Notes under the pieces: generated by a model
What the model was told of the DNA's origin: nothing
The model's input: only the letters and a program-made list of their open reading frames with translations
Databases searched by the model: none
Assembly (NCBI RefSeq): GCF_905220705.1
Contig: NZ_CAJNAT010000027.1
Coordinates: 1 to 64,000, forward strand
Source of the DNA: Paraburkholderia domus
GTDB lineage: Bacteria > Pseudomonadota > Gammaproteobacteria > Burkholderiales > Burkholderiaceae
Reading direction: 5' to 3'
Length of the DNA stretch: 64,000 nt
Translations under genes and position numbers: made by a program
Part shown: one piece after another, positions 1 through 7,805 of the stretch
How positions within the stretch are numbered: position 1 is the first letter of the stretch
How the letters are laid out: each line of letters starts with the position of its first letter

Positions 1-110
1 GACCGGGTTGGCATGCGCCAGCCTTATTGAGGCTTGAGCCGTATGCGGGGAAACTCGCACGTACGGTTCTTAGGGGAGGACGCGACGGCAACGTCGCGTC
101 CTTACCCGAC
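1..110 (+). ncRNA. 3' end of a group II intron (domains V and VI)
   Basis: Positions 36-69 form a 34-nt domain V. It starts GAGCC and ends GGTTC, holds the AGC catalytic triad at 37-39, and has a GAAA tetraloop closed by a GC-rich stem. Positions about 74-107 form domain VI: a long stem closed by a GCAA loop with an unpaired A at 104. That A lies seven bases from a 3' end at 110 that finishes in AC, as group II introns end in AY. The intron core and any reverse-transcriptase ORF lie before the window. Downstream coding sequence is in frame directly after 110. Confidence 0.87.
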
Positions 111-668
111 TTTTTCCACGCTATGTCGGCTCACCTGAAAAACGTTGAGGCAATACACCCAGGCCTGTGGCGCGCGTCACAGCTTGGGCGTGCGCTCGGC
201 GTCACTGTCGATACCGGCTACCCTGCGCTGCTGCAACAGGACGTGGACGTGATGTCGAACCTGTTTGCATTCTGCGTGGCCGCGACGGGAGACAGCATCA
301 GTCCCGTTGACCGGGCGCACCCGGTCAACGAAGTGGCGAACACGCTGGAACTGAACTTCACGCACTACTGGAAGCCAACGCGTGCAGGGTAATTCGAGCA
401 CGTCCCGAAAGATCGTATCGTGACCGTTGTAGGCGAGACAGTTTCGCCGCAGGCCGCAGGCGAACTGCGCGGGATGAGAAAGGGAGATGCCGCTGCTGCC
501 GCCGAGCTTCGCATGGCGGACTCGGGCTGGTTGCCGGAAGTGCTGCGTAACCGTGAGTTGCCGAAACACGTCACGTACGGCCATTGGGAGGATGACGGGG
601 AAAGCGACGCCGACAGCAAGCAGGATGAGTGCAACGACGGCGATGCGGAGGAAGCCGAAGCCGCCTGA
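111..668 (+). pseudogene. 3' exon of a ParB-like partition gene, split by the intron and carrying an in-frame stop
   Basis: The reading frame resumes right after the intron end with FFHAMSAHLKNVEAIHP. It shows the C-terminal pattern of plasmid ParB/RepB/Spo0J-type proteins: an alpha-helical stretch, an LNFTHYWKPTRAG block, then EHVPKDRI, ETVSPQAAGEL and GWLPEVLRN, and an acidic tail. At 390-392 a TAA replaces what should be an aromatic codon between RAG and FEHVP. Both sides of the stop are in the same frame, so this is a point nonsense mutation and not a frameshift. The stop would truncate the product even if the intron splices. The 5' exon is outside the window. Family assignment is from motif memory and is fairly firm; DNA-binding specificity is unknown. 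Confidence 0.7.
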
Positions 669-710
669 GCCGTGATGCACTTTGCGTAAGTGCAGGCATG
701 TCACATGCCG

Positions 711-740
711 CCGTCCGGGCGAAAGTCCGGGCGGTTTTTT
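711..740 (+). terminator. Rho-independent terminator after the parB-like gene
   Basis: CCGTCCGG at 711-718 pairs with CCGGGCGG at 727-734 (one G-T pair) around an eight-base loop, followed directly by six T. It lies 43 bases after the parB-like stop codon. Confidence 0.85.
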
Positions 741-1013
741 GCATTACGAGTACTGCACAGGAAAAAAGAAGCCGGTACGCAGATCGACTTTCCGAGGCTC
801 CTGCCGCGTGCCTTTTTGGACCAGGCAGCTGCACGACGATTATGCCGGGCCGCGCGCGTGGCCAGCCCGCGTTTTGCCAAACAGAATGTAACTGCGTGGT
901 GCGGACCAAGGTGACATGGCGCGCGCCGCGCGCCCGTATCGAGGGTCGTGGGGACCCATGCAGGATGCATGGGGAGCGGCCCGACCCGGCGCAGTGCGGC
1001 GGGGCGATGCGGC
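741..1013. other. Intergenic stretch with no recognised gene
   Basis: This GC-rich stretch lies between the terminator and the 3' end of the minus-strand gene at 1014. Open frames on both strands are short, lack ribosome binding sites and resemble nothing recognised. Confidence 0.5.
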
Positions 1014-1529
1014 TCAGGGTTTCGCGTGCCGAGGATATTTTTTCTTGAGCGCGTCAATATCGGCATTGCTCACGCGAGGTTCGCCGTACTGTTCGGCGTA
1101 GAGGTGGTTCAACTGCATGCTTGAAAGGTGGGGATTTTCGGATTGCAATTGTTCGAAGGTTTTGATGCGAGTCTGGGCCGGTGCATTGGTCGTGGGAGGC
1201 GCAGGCTTGTGCGCTTCGAGAGGGGCTGTCGCCAGGGAGGCTGTGACGGGGGGCGGGGCGCCGGGGCGGGCGGCCGCAGCGCCTGATTTGCTTCCCGAAC
1301 CGGGCGTAGAGGCGATCTTTCGAAGCCTGTACAGGGTTCCGTGAAACGTCCGAAGGGAGATATCGAGTCCCTGTTCGCGCAAGGTATTCAGGATATCAGC
1401 GGCGGGAACGCGAGCGGCGAGCGCCGCCTCGATGTCCGGAAGGAGGGCCTTGAGATGCGAAACCTTGCTGCGTTTCGGGCTTGTGCTGGCAAGGCGGCGC
1501 AGCGCGGAAGCAAGCTGTTCGTGATCCAT
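1014..1529 (-). CDS. Putative plasmid DNA-binding protein (StbA-like position, family uncertain)
   Basis: The product has 171 residues. The N-terminal ~75 residues are helical and end in a helix-turn-helix-like stretch (ILNTLREQGLDISLRTFHGT). A proline/alanine-rich linker follows, and then a basic C-terminal segment. The ATG at 1529 starts at the helical domain; upstream in-frame codons look non-coding. The gene is divergent from the mobilisation operon, with copies of GTAGTAT in between. This layout recalls stbA beside oriT on R388-type plasmids, whose product binds direct repeats for stability and transfer. I infer a repeat-binding regulator or partition accessory from location and fold only. 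Confidence 0.5.
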   Translation of the reverse strand: MDHEQLASALRRLASTSPKRSKVSHLKALLPDIEAALAARVPAADILNTLREQGLDISLRTFHGTLYRLRKIASTPGSGSKSGAAAARPGAPPPVTASLATAPLEAHKPAPPTTNAPAQTRIKTFEQLQSENPHLSSMQLNHLYAEQYGEPRVSNADIDALKKKYPRHAKP

Positions 1530-1862
1530 TGGGAAAATGGCGAATAAATGTAGTATGGGCGTAGTATGAATGACGACAGCATGTAGGGGCAAGGTTGTAT
1601 TGTGTAGTATTCCCATGCAATGCGTGATGTACTGGTGTAGTAGCGCCGAAGAATATGCGTAGGAAATAATGTGTGGCGAAAGCGGGGCGAGGCACGTCGA
1701 ATATGTTTACGCAACGCTACGCGTTCCGTAAAATATTTCGTGCCAAAGGGGCGAGCCCCTTTGAAACCCCGACGCGATCTACTGCCGCGTCATTCCGGTC
1801 GGTGGCTCCGCCGCCGACATTCAGCACTGCCTGGTATGCGTAATGAATACGGAGGTGCAGTC
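1530..1862. promoter_or_regulatory. Divergent promoter, operator or candidate oriT region of the mobilisation locus
   Basis: This intergenic region separates the minus-strand regulator-like gene from the mob operon. GTAGTAT occurs at 1550, 1561 and 1604, and a fourth GTGTAGTA at 1635. The first two copies are 11 bases apart, about one helical turn, so they would lie on the same DNA face. A perfect inverted repeat, CAAAGGGGC-GA-GCCCCTTTG, spans 1744-1763. Relaxase loci usually place oriT between divergent units beside the accessory protein gene, so a nick site here is plausible. No nick sequence is recognised. Confidence 0.4.
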
Positions 1863-2120
1863 ATGATTCCGCGCAGCGAATGGGTGATCCAGCTTGTAGT
1901 GGGGCCGCGTGCCGATGAGCGCGGCAGCGAGCCGCGTTATTTGCCGTGGGCAGGCTATACGCGGCCAATGACGGGTGACCAGGCGATGCGCGCGCTGCGC
2001 GAGTGCGAGTTGCGGTGGCCGGAATACGAGTTTCGCGCGCATCCGATCGATGACGACGGCAGGCCGTTCGCAATGGTCGGCGCTGAGATCGACGGTGGTC
2101 GCTCGAAGGGGCTCTGGTGA
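1863..2120 (+). CDS. Small hypothetical protein at the head of the mobilisation operon
   Basis: The product has 85 residues, is rich in charged and aromatic residues, and has no signal or membrane segment. A strong ribosome site, GGAGGT at 1851-1856, lies six bases before the ATG, which makes this start convincing. The stop codon overlaps the start of the MobC-like gene (TGATG), which indicates translational coupling. The family is not recognised. Position suggests a relaxosome accessory or regulator, which is inference from context. Confidence 0.6.
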   Translation: MIPRSEWVIQLVVGPRADERGSEPRYLPWAGYTRPMTGDQAMRALRECELRWPEYEFRAHPIDDDGRPFAMVGAEIDGGRSKGLW

Positions 2121-2485
2121 TGCCAAAGCAAAAAAGCAATGGCGGGGCAGGGCTGGGCAAACCGATCGCGTTCCGTCTGTCGGATGCGGATCGCGATGCG
2201 TACCTTGCAAAGGTGGCGCAAAGCGGGATGACGCAGTCGGAGTTTTTCCGGCATGCAGTGCTGACCAACCGTACGCAGGTGATCGCGCGGCCGGTGGCGA
2301 GCGGGGATCGCAAGCGGTTGCTGTACATCTTCAACAAGACCAGCAACAACCTGAATCAGATCGCGCACCGTGCGAATTCAGAGCACGTTCGCGGGAAGCT
2401 TTCGGAGGCGACTTACGAGCAACTGCTCACGCAGCTGCAGTTGATCGGGCAGTACCTCAAGGCAACACTGAACAAGGTCGACTGA
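2120..2485 (+). CDS. mobC: MobC/NikA-like relaxosome accessory protein
   Basis: The product has 121 residues. Residues about 15-50 (IAFRLSDADRDAYLAKVAQ, then SEFFRHAVL) read as a ribbon-helix-helix DNA-binding domain of the plasmid mobilisation relaxosome family. The second half (LLYIFNKTSNNLNQIAHRAN) matches the conserved MobC segment with its N-x-N-Q-I-A core. Proteins of this family bind beside oriT and help the relaxase expose the nick site. The ATG at 2120 overlaps the preceding stop by one base; a GTG at 2117 is an alternative. It is followed by a small gene and the relaxase, the classic order for mobilisation loci. Confidence 0.8.
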   Translation: MPKQKSNGGAGLGKPIAFRLSDADRDAYLAKVAQSGMTQSEFFRHAVLTNRTQVIARPVASGDRKRLLYIFNKTSNNLNQIAHRANSEHVRGKLSEATYEQLLTQLQLIGQYLKATLNKVD

Positions 2486-2490
2486 TAGCG

Positions 2491-2724
2491 ATGGGAACGG
2501 ATCCGAAACATGCAGCCATCATGGCGGTGATCGAACTTGAGACGAAGCTGCACTTCGATGGCGGCCACGACGGTGCGCACACGCTGACGCAGACAGACTG
2601 CGACAGTGCCCGCGCGTCGGTCTTTGCGGCTGGCCATCTGCTGCCGTCGATCGCGCACAGCACGCTGCTTTTCCACATCGAAAGGGCGGGGCGCTGGCTC
2701 GCCGGGCGCGGGACGCAGGGGTAG
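2491..2724 (+). CDS. Small hypothetical protein between mobC and the relaxase
   Basis: The product has 77 residues. It starts with MGTDPKHAAI and ends with RWLAGRGTQG, and has no recognisable domain. It fills the gap between mobC (5-base spacing) and the relaxase (4-base spacing), so it fits a compact operon. The ribosome site is weak (TGATAG before ATG), which suggests translation coupled to mobC. A longer reading from earlier starts in the same frame would overlap mobC and is less likely. Function is unknown. Confidence 0.45.
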   Translation: MGTDPKHAAIMAVIELETKLHFDGGHDGAHTLTQTDCDSARASVFAAGHLLPSIAHSTLLFHIERAGRWLAGRGTQG

Positions 2725-2728
2725 GACG

Positions 2729-5700
2729 ATGCTCATACGCGTGCGCGGCTATCACGACGGGATCAAGGCGTATCTGGAAAAAGGCCAGAAGCAGGGTCGC
2801 GAGATGGAGCGCGACGAGATGGACGAGCGCGTGATCCTCGCCGGGGATCTCGATCTGACGAACGACATCATCCAGTCGATCGACACAGACGCTGAACGCT
2901 ACCTGCATGTCACGCTGTCGTTCAAGGAAGACGAGGTCGACCGCGATCTGCTGGGTGAGATCGTGCGCGAGTTCGAGGCGTTTGCGTTTGCCGCGTACCG
3001 TCGGGACGAATACAACTTCTACGCCGAAGCGCATGTGCCGCGTATCAAGAGCTATGCGGACCGCAAGACGGGCGAGGCTGTCGAGCGCAAAGTTCACGTG
3101 CATGTCGTGATCCCGGAAATGAATCTCGTAACGGGCCGACGGCTTGATCCGTTCGGGAAGGTTGACCATAACGAGCGGTATCTGGAGGCCTTTCAGGAGC
3201 ACATCAACGCGAAGTACGGACTCGCGAGCCCAAAGGACAACCGGCGTGTGCAGTTCACGGACGCGTCCGAAATGATCAGCCGGTACAAGGGCGATGTCTT
3301 CGAGGGCGCCAATCGCGAGCTGAAGGCCTCGATTCTTGAGGCAGTGATGACACGTGATGTGACCCGGTATGACGACTTCAGGGCCCTGATCACGGAGTTC
3401 GGCGAGACGCGCACACGCAATGCCGGCAGGGAGTCGGAGTACGAGAACGTCAAACCGGCCGGTGCCGCGAAGGGTGTGAACCTGAAGGAGTTCGTGTTCT
3501 CGCGCGAGTTCATCGAGCTGGATGCTACGGCCAAGCGTGAGGCGCTCGAATCGAATGTGCATGCGCAGTACGTCGCGCCATGCGTATCGCGCGATACGCC
3601 GCGGATCTATCTCGATTCGCTGGAGACGTGGCACGACACGCGCGCGCGAGAGATCAAGTATCTGAACAGCGGTAGCAGTTTTTACAGGACGTATCAGGCC
3701 GCGTCGCCGGCGGAGCAGCGGCGCATTCTCGATCACCGCGAACAGCGGTTCTACGATGCAACAGGAGGGCTCAATGAGCGCACACGAGAGCGAACGGAAC
3801 AGCGCCACGATCGATCCGGATACTGGCGAGATTGGCAGCGAACTGGAGCCGCCGGAGCGGGAGGGCGGGCGCGAGAGCGCGGCGCCGGGCGGGAGCCGGA
3901 AAGGGCAGGGCAGTCGCAGCAATGGTGGAACGAGCTCGAACGCGCGCACCGCGAAATCACCGAGCGATGGCGAACCGGAGCGGATCACGACCTTGACGCT
4001 CGCTTCGATCGATCCGGCGCGCCGTCCCAATCCGCCCACCGTGTGCATGGCATGCCCGGCCGCGGTGTGGATGGCGACGCCGCGCGACGTCAAGTGCTTC
4101 TGCCGCCTGATGCATTACTGGAGCTGGGAAACGAGCAAGCCGAACGAATTGACGCATTGCGATGGTCTGGCGATCGCGAGCGAGCGGGAAGAGAACAGCT
4201 AGAAACATCGCTCCCCCGGCGGCGATCGCGCGAAGGTGCCGACGGCGACGTCGATGTGGGCCGCAGTGACGGTGAGATCGGGGATCACTGGCAATGGCCG
4301 GGCGGGCCCGATGTCGTTGACAGGTCCGCCGGCGAGCCTGAATGGAAAGCGATCGTCGATCGCATGTTTGTCGCGTGGGACCAGGCGGACGAGGCAGGGC
4401 GGACGCGTCTCACGCGCACCGCGGCTGGGAAGTTCATGCGGGCCGGAGGACCGTTCGGGTCACGCGAGCCTTTTAGTCTGAGCCATGCGTCTGGCGGTGG
4501 CCGTCTTGCCGCAGGGTTCGGACCGCGTGAGGAGATCCGCAGCCTTGCGGATGTGCAATCGTTCGATGCGATCGAATCGCTGCCTTTCGAGGCTCAAGCA
4601 GAGATCCGGCCAACTGATACGCCGCTGCCGACGGACGCGGCGTCGGTCGATTTCAATGCAGGTGCGCGCGCGTCGACGGGCCGGGCCGCCGATACCGTTC
4701 GCGACCAGTTTGCCCGTGACCTGTCCGAGGCTCGCACGGCGCGACGTGCCCGGGAGCGGGAGGAGTTCACCGAGATCCGCGTGACGCTCGACGCGGGCCG
4801 GCTGCTGGCCGCGCTCGCGCACTCGCACGGACTGTTCGTCGAAAAGTATTCGATCGGTAAAGGCGCGGACGGCGGTGACAGAGTCCAGGCCGGCTCGCGC
4901 AATCTGAATGTCTCTGACTTCCTCACCAAAGAGATGAACCTGTCATGGGAGGAGGCGGCGCAGCTGCTGCGCGAGACCTATCGTGCGCAGACAGGACGTG
5001 ATCCGGAGCATGCACCGAGGCATACGCCTGAACGGGACCTATGGGGCGAGTTCCAGCAATGGCGATCGGCATTCCGGAACGAGCTACGTCGCGCGTGGGA
5101 TGCGCAGGCCGATCATGAGAGTGAGCGGCGAAAGGCGGTCAAATCTGAGTTCTACAGTGCCCGCAGCGCGCTCATTGAACGCCCGCGCATGGACCTGTCA
5201 GGCGTGCAGCGCCGCGAGCAGCTGTCCGCAGCACGTGTTGCACGCCTTGAGGCAGAGGCCGCGCTGCGTGTGCAGATCGCGAAAGAGCGGGATGCGCTGA
5301 AGGGTGCCGTAAGCCGGCCGTTGACCGAGCAGTATCGTGACTTCCTGCAGGAGTGCGCTCAGAAAGGCGACGAAAGGTCGCTGCGTGAGTTGCGCCGGAT
5401 GCGGCAGATCCGCCTGCGGACGAAACGTGCAGACGACGAACGCGCGGTCATTTTCAGTACGCCTTCCCGTGCTGTGGAGCGACCGGCAGCGCACGATCGC
5501 AACGAGATCATCTACGCCAGCCCGTCGATTACATACGAGGTGCGGGCCAGTGGTGAGGTCGACTACCGGAAGGACGGCGTGGCGTTCCTCGTCGACGAGG
5601 GTCGCACGCTACGGCTGTGGGATAGCGAGCGCGAGGCGGTCGAGATTGCGCTGCGCTTCGCGCAGCAGAAGTTCGGCAGCACGCTGTCACTGTCCGGACC

Positions 5701-5995
5701 TGATGACTTCCAGGCGGCCGCGGCGCGTGTGGCGGCCGACACACGCGTGCGCATCGTGTTTGAGCAGCCGGAACTGGAGAGTATCCGACAGGTCCGTGTA
5801 GCAGAACTCGATGCCAAGGCGCTGGAGCGTCGGGCGGCGCAGCGTGAGCGCGAGACATGGGAGCGCGACGAGTTGCGCGATGCCGTGCGCCATCCGTTGC
5901 CACCCACTCCGGAAGGTCCGTCCAATCCAGACCAGGATGCGGCATCGCCTGCTGATCCCGACGCACCCGGCAATGGACCAGATACTGACCGATGA
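2729..5995 (+). CDS. Conjugative or mobilisation relaxase with C-terminal LPD7 domain
   Basis: The product has 1088 residues. The N-terminal ~260 residues form a relaxase domain: tyrosine candidates Y8 and Y15 near the start, and a three-histidine metal motif from His102 (YAEAHVPRI) with His123 and His125 (HVHVVIP). Relaxases of this type nick oriT and stay covalently bound to the transferred strand. Residues about 330-520 are a charged, low-complexity linker, which also encodes another gene in a second frame. Residues about 925-1025 match the LPD7 large polyvalent-protein-associated domain (TYEVRASGEVDYRKDGVAF...KFGSTLSLSG). The start at 2729 fits homologues beginning MLIRVRGY. No coupling protein or type IV secretion genes are visible downstream. 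Confidence 0.85.
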   Translation: MLIRVRGYHDGIKAYLEKGQKQGREMERDEMDERVILAGDLDLTNDIIQSIDTDAERYLHVTLSFKEDEVDRDLLGEIVREFEAFAFAAYRRDEYNFYAEAHVPRIKSYADRKTGEAVERKVHVHVVIPEMNLVTGRRLDPFGKVDHNERYLEAFQEHINAKYGLASPKDNRRVQFTDASEMISRYKGDVFEGANRELKASILEAVMTRDVTRYDDFRALITEFGETRTRNAGRESEYENVKPAGAAKGVNLKEFVFSREFIELDATAKREALESNVHAQYVAPCVSRDTPRIYLDSLETWHDTRAREIKYLNSGSSFYRTYQAASPAEQRRILDHREQRFYDATGGLNERTRERTEQRHDRSGYWRDWQRTGAAGAGGRARERGAGREPERAGQSQQWWNELERAHREITERWRTGADHDLDARFDRSGAPSQSAHRVHGMPGRGVDGDAARRQVLLPPDALLELGNEQAERIDALRWSGDRERAGREQLETSLPRRRSREGADGDVDVGRSDGEIGDHWQWPGGPDVVDRSAGEPEWKAIVDRMFVAWDQADEAGRTRLTRTAAGKFMRAGGPFGSREPFSLSHASGGGRLAAGFGPREEIRSLADVQSFDAIESLPFEAQAEIRPTDTPLPTDAASVDFNAGARASTGRAADTVRDQFARDLSEARTARRAREREEFTEIRVTLDAGRLLAALAHSHGLFVEKYSIGKGADGGDRVQAGSRNLNVSDFLTKEMNLSWEEAAQLLRETYRAQTGRDPEHAPRHTPERDLWGEFQQWRSAFRNELRRAWDAQADHESERRKAVKSEFYSARSALIERPRMDLSGVQRREQLSAARVARLEAEAALRVQIAKERDALKGAVSRPLTEQYRDFLQECAQKGDERSLRELRRMRQIRLRTKRADDERAVIFSTPSRAVERPAAHDRNEIIYASPSITYEVRASGEVDYRKDGVAFLVDEGRTLRLWDSEREAVEIALRFAQQKFGSTLSLSGPDDFQAAAARVAADTRVRIVFEQPELESIRQVRVAELDAKALERRAAQRERETWERDELRDAVRHPLPPTPEGPSNPDQDAASPADPDAPGNGPDTDR
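3763..3769 (+). promoter_or_regulatory. Strong internal Shine-Dalgarno sequence within the relaxase gene
   Basis: AGGAGGG ends four bases before an ATG at 3774 that is out of frame with the relaxase. It is among the best ribosome sites in the window and supports a nested gene. Confidence 0.7.
3774..4202 (+). CDS. Nested out-of-frame gene: cysteine-rich, probable zinc-binding protein
   Basis: The product has 142 residues, encoded one frame off the relaxase gene and lying wholly inside it. The N-terminal ~75 residues are disordered, acidic and Ser/Gly-rich. The C-terminal part is compact: VCMACPAAVWMATPRDVKC, then CFCRLMHYW and LTHCDGLAIA, giving CxxC, CxC and HC pairs like a zinc-binding fold. 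The relaxase frame over the same bases encodes only a low-complexity linker, so selection may act mainly on the nested frame. A strong SD precedes it. RSF1010 mobA/mobB is a known precedent for a gene nested in a relaxase. Function is unknown; a transfer accessory role is inferred from location. Confidence 0.68.
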   Translation: MSAHESERNSATIDPDTGEIGSELEPPEREGGRESAAPGGSRKGQGSRSNGGTSSNARTAKSPSDGEPERITTLTLASIDPARRPNPPTVCMACPAAVWMATPRDVKCFCRLMHYWSWETSKPNELTHCDGLAIASEREENS

Positions 5996-6225
5996 ATCAT
6001 CAAACTGATTCTCGAGCGGTCCCCGTCGATAGGTCGAATTCGCAAACGGAGGGGCGCTTAGTCCGAGCTATCTACCCCTTCATTTGCGGACAACATGCGG
6101 ATTCCGGAGAAAGCATGCCGCTAGAGACATCTGAAACAGCATTGCGGCACGCGGCTGTCGATTCCGGGCAGCGGCCAGCGGTCAGTCCGGGAAGGCGGGG
6201 CAGAGCAGCGGACACGCGCAAGTGA
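5992..6225 (+). CDS. Doubtful ORF overlapping the relaxase stop
   Basis: This 77-codon frame begins at an ATG that overlaps the relaxase stop (ATGA), an operon-like spacing. The predicted product is compositionally unremarkable, basic and proline-rich at its end, and matches nothing recognised. It may be the start of a truncated gene or chance. Confidence 0.2.
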   Translation: MNHQTDSRAVPVDRSNSQTEGRLVRAIYPFICGQHADSGESMPLETSETALRHAAVDSGQRPAVSPGRRGRAADTRK

Positions 6226-6481
6226 CGCGGCCGGCTGCGCGACCCACCTCGCGGATGGCGCGGAGTCTGCAGCGCAGAACCATAGCCGTTGACCTGTCGT
6301 TGAGGCAGAAAACTTTGCACGTGCAAAGTCCTCCGGCAAAGCGAGTACCGCACATCCGATCCACGGAAGACGGGTGCCGACATAGGGGGTATCGTGAACC
6401 AGCGTAAATGTTTGCCGATTGCGTGGAGGCGCGCCGATCGGGTAGGGTGGGAATCTTCACAACCCGAACACGGACAAACTC
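6226..6481. other. Non-coding stretch before the HU remnant
   Basis: No convincing gene is seen. The stretch holds the 18-bp palindrome listed separately and the presumed promoter region of the HU remnant. Confidence 0.4.
6312..6329. promoter_or_regulatory. 18-bp perfect palindrome centred on CACGTG (parS-like candidate)
   Basis: ACTTTGCACGTGCAAAGT is its own reverse complement. Burkholderia and general bacterial parS sites are palindromes often centred on CACGTG, so a ParB-type binding site is possible, especially with a parB-like remnant on the same replicon. A regulator operator is the main alternative. Confidence 0.45.
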
Positions 6482-6518
6482 ATGAATAAGCAGGAACTGG
6501 TGGATGCAGTCGCCGCAA
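6482..6518 (+). pseudogene. First 12 codons of an HU-type histone-like gene, cut by an IS3-family element
   Basis: The reading MNKQELVDAVAA is the typical N-terminus of HU-beta proteins. It runs into the IS left end at 6519. The remainder of the gene is not on the other side of the IS, so the gene is destroyed in this window. Confidence 0.7.
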
Positions 6519-6581
6519 TGAGCTTGCCCCCGAAAAACGAATCCCTTGCTGAGCAGGTAAACTCAAGCAAGGAGAAGAACA

Positions 6582-6878
6582 ATGACAAGCAAGGCAAAGC
6601 GAGCGCAGTACACGCTCGAGTTCAAGCTGGAGGCGGTGAGGCTGGTCAAGGCCGGGCAAAGCATGGCGGCGGTGGCGGCGACACTGGGTGTGATTGAACA
6701 GACGCTGTACAACTGGGTAAAGGCTGACCGGGAAGGCAAGCTGGCGGGCGCCGGCGCAAAGCCGGTCAGTCCAGAACAGATGGAACTGGCGCGGTTGCGT
6801 GCGGAAGTGGCTCGCCTGAAGATGGAGCGAGATATTTTAGAAAAAGCCGCAGCGTACTTCGCGAAGGAGTCGATGTGA
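6582..6878 (+). CDS. IS3-family transposase subunit OrfA
   Basis: The product has 98 residues. Residues about 10-60 form a helix-turn-helix (YTLEFKLEAVRLVKAGQS, then ATLGVIEQTLYNWVK). A leucine-zipper-like helix at the C-terminus (LARLRAEVARLKMERDIL) serves for multimerisation. The helix-turn-helix binds the element's terminal repeats. The stop overlaps the start of orfB (GATGTGA), where a programmed -1 frameshift normally yields the OrfAB transposase. It is about 87 percent identical over 98 aligned residues to the copy at 33363-33659 by direct comparison. Confidence 0.9.
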   Translation: MTSKAKRAQYTLEFKLEAVRLVKAGQSMAAVAATLGVIEQTLYNWVKADREGKLAGAGAKPVSPEQMELARLRAEVARLKMERDILEKAAAYFAKESM

Positions 6879-7765
6879 AGTGCGCGTTCATTGACCGGAA
6901 TCGACACCATTGGCCAGTCTCAGTCCTTTGTGAAGCGCTGGAAATTAGCCCCAGCGGATATCATCAGCGCCAGCAGCGCACCGGCGGCGACAAGCCGCAC
7001 AGAGGCCGCGTAAGCAACGATGCGTTGCTCGCGCACATCAAGGCCATTCACGCGCAGGTCAAGGGCGAATATGGCTGGCCGCGCATGTGGAAGGAACTGG
7101 TTGCACGAGCGGTACGCGTGGGCAAGGAGCGCGTTCGCAAGCTGATGGCGCAGCATGGCATCCGTGCACGGCACAAGCGCAAGTACATCGCGACAACGAA
7201 CTCGAATCACAACCTGCCAGTTGCGCCGAACTTACTGGAGCGCAACTTCACCGCTACGGCGCCCAACCAGGTCTGGACCACCGATATCACGTACTGTGCA
7301 ACGGCCGAAGGCTGGGTCTATCTGTCTGTCATCATCGACCTGTTTAGTCGGCAGGTGGTGGGCTGGTCGATGCAACCGCACATGAAAGCTGAGCTGGTCA
7401 CCGACGCGCTGCGCATGGCGTGGTTCCGACGCCGCCCACAGGCCGGCGTCATCCTGCACAGCGACCGGGGTAGCCAGTATTGCAGCGGCCTGTTCCAGGA
7501 CACGCTGAAGGCTTACGGCATGCGCTCGTCGATGAGCCGACGCGGCGACTGCTGGGATAATGCCCCGACGGAAAGTCTGTGGGGTTCGCTGAAGGTTGCC
7601 CGCCTGCACGGCCGGCACTTCGCAACACGGCGTGCGGCGATGGATGAAATCATCGACTGGCTTGGCTTCTATAATTCGCGCCGGCTACACTCAACGCTCG
7701 ACTACGTCAGCCCCATGACATTCGAGCAAAACTGGTTCGCGGCTCAGCAGGGCGAAGCCGCATAA
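6875..7765 (+). CDS. IS3-family transposase OrfB (DDE integrase core)
   Basis: The product has 296 residues. The N-terminal region (SGYHQRQQ; YGWPRMWKEL) is the HTH_21-like part of OrfB. The catalytic core shows the first Asp in WTTDITY, the second in HSDRGSQY and the Glu in NAPTESLWGSLK, with the expected spacing. The C-terminus (NSRRLHSTLDYVSPMTFE) matches rve domain ends. The nominal start is a GTG at 6875 overlapping the orfA stop. In practice the product is likely made as a frameshift fusion. All catalytic residues are present, so the element may be active. Confidence 0.92.
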   Translation: MKCAFIDRNRHHWPVSVLCEALEISPSGYHQRQQRTGGDKPHRGRVSNDALLAHIKAIHAQVKGEYGWPRMWKELVARAVRVGKERVRKLMAQHGIRARHKRKYIATTNSNHNLPVAPNLLERNFTATAPNQVWTTDITYCATAEGWVYLSVIIDLFSRQVVGWSMQPHMKAELVTDALRMAWFRRRPQAGVILHSDRGSQYCSGLFQDTLKAYGMRSSMSRRGDCWDNAPTESLWGSLKVARLHGRHFATRRAAMDEIIDWLGFYNSRRLHSTLDYVSPMTFEQNWFAAQQGEAA

Positions 7766-7805
7766 CTCCCTCAGCTATGGGATTCGTGAAACAGGGGCAA
7801 GGTCA

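Larger units (their letters stand above)
6519..7805 (+). mobile_element. IS3-family element, copy 1 (complete)
   Basis: The element is 1287 bp. The left end reads TGAGCTTGCCCC and the right end, inverted, TGACCTTGCCCC; the similarity continues through a shared GAATCCC. It encodes an orfA/orfB pair. The flanks differ (CAA on the left, CAG on the right), so no target duplication is visible. The left flank is an HU gene fragment and the right flank an ISL3 transposase fragment. This indicates that DNA next to the element was lost or rearranged after insertion. Confidence 0.9.

Noticed and set aside
2519..4093. Minus-strand 524-codon frame across the relaxase gene
   Set aside because: It is a GC-rich shadow of the relaxase coding strand, with no motif and no ribosome site.
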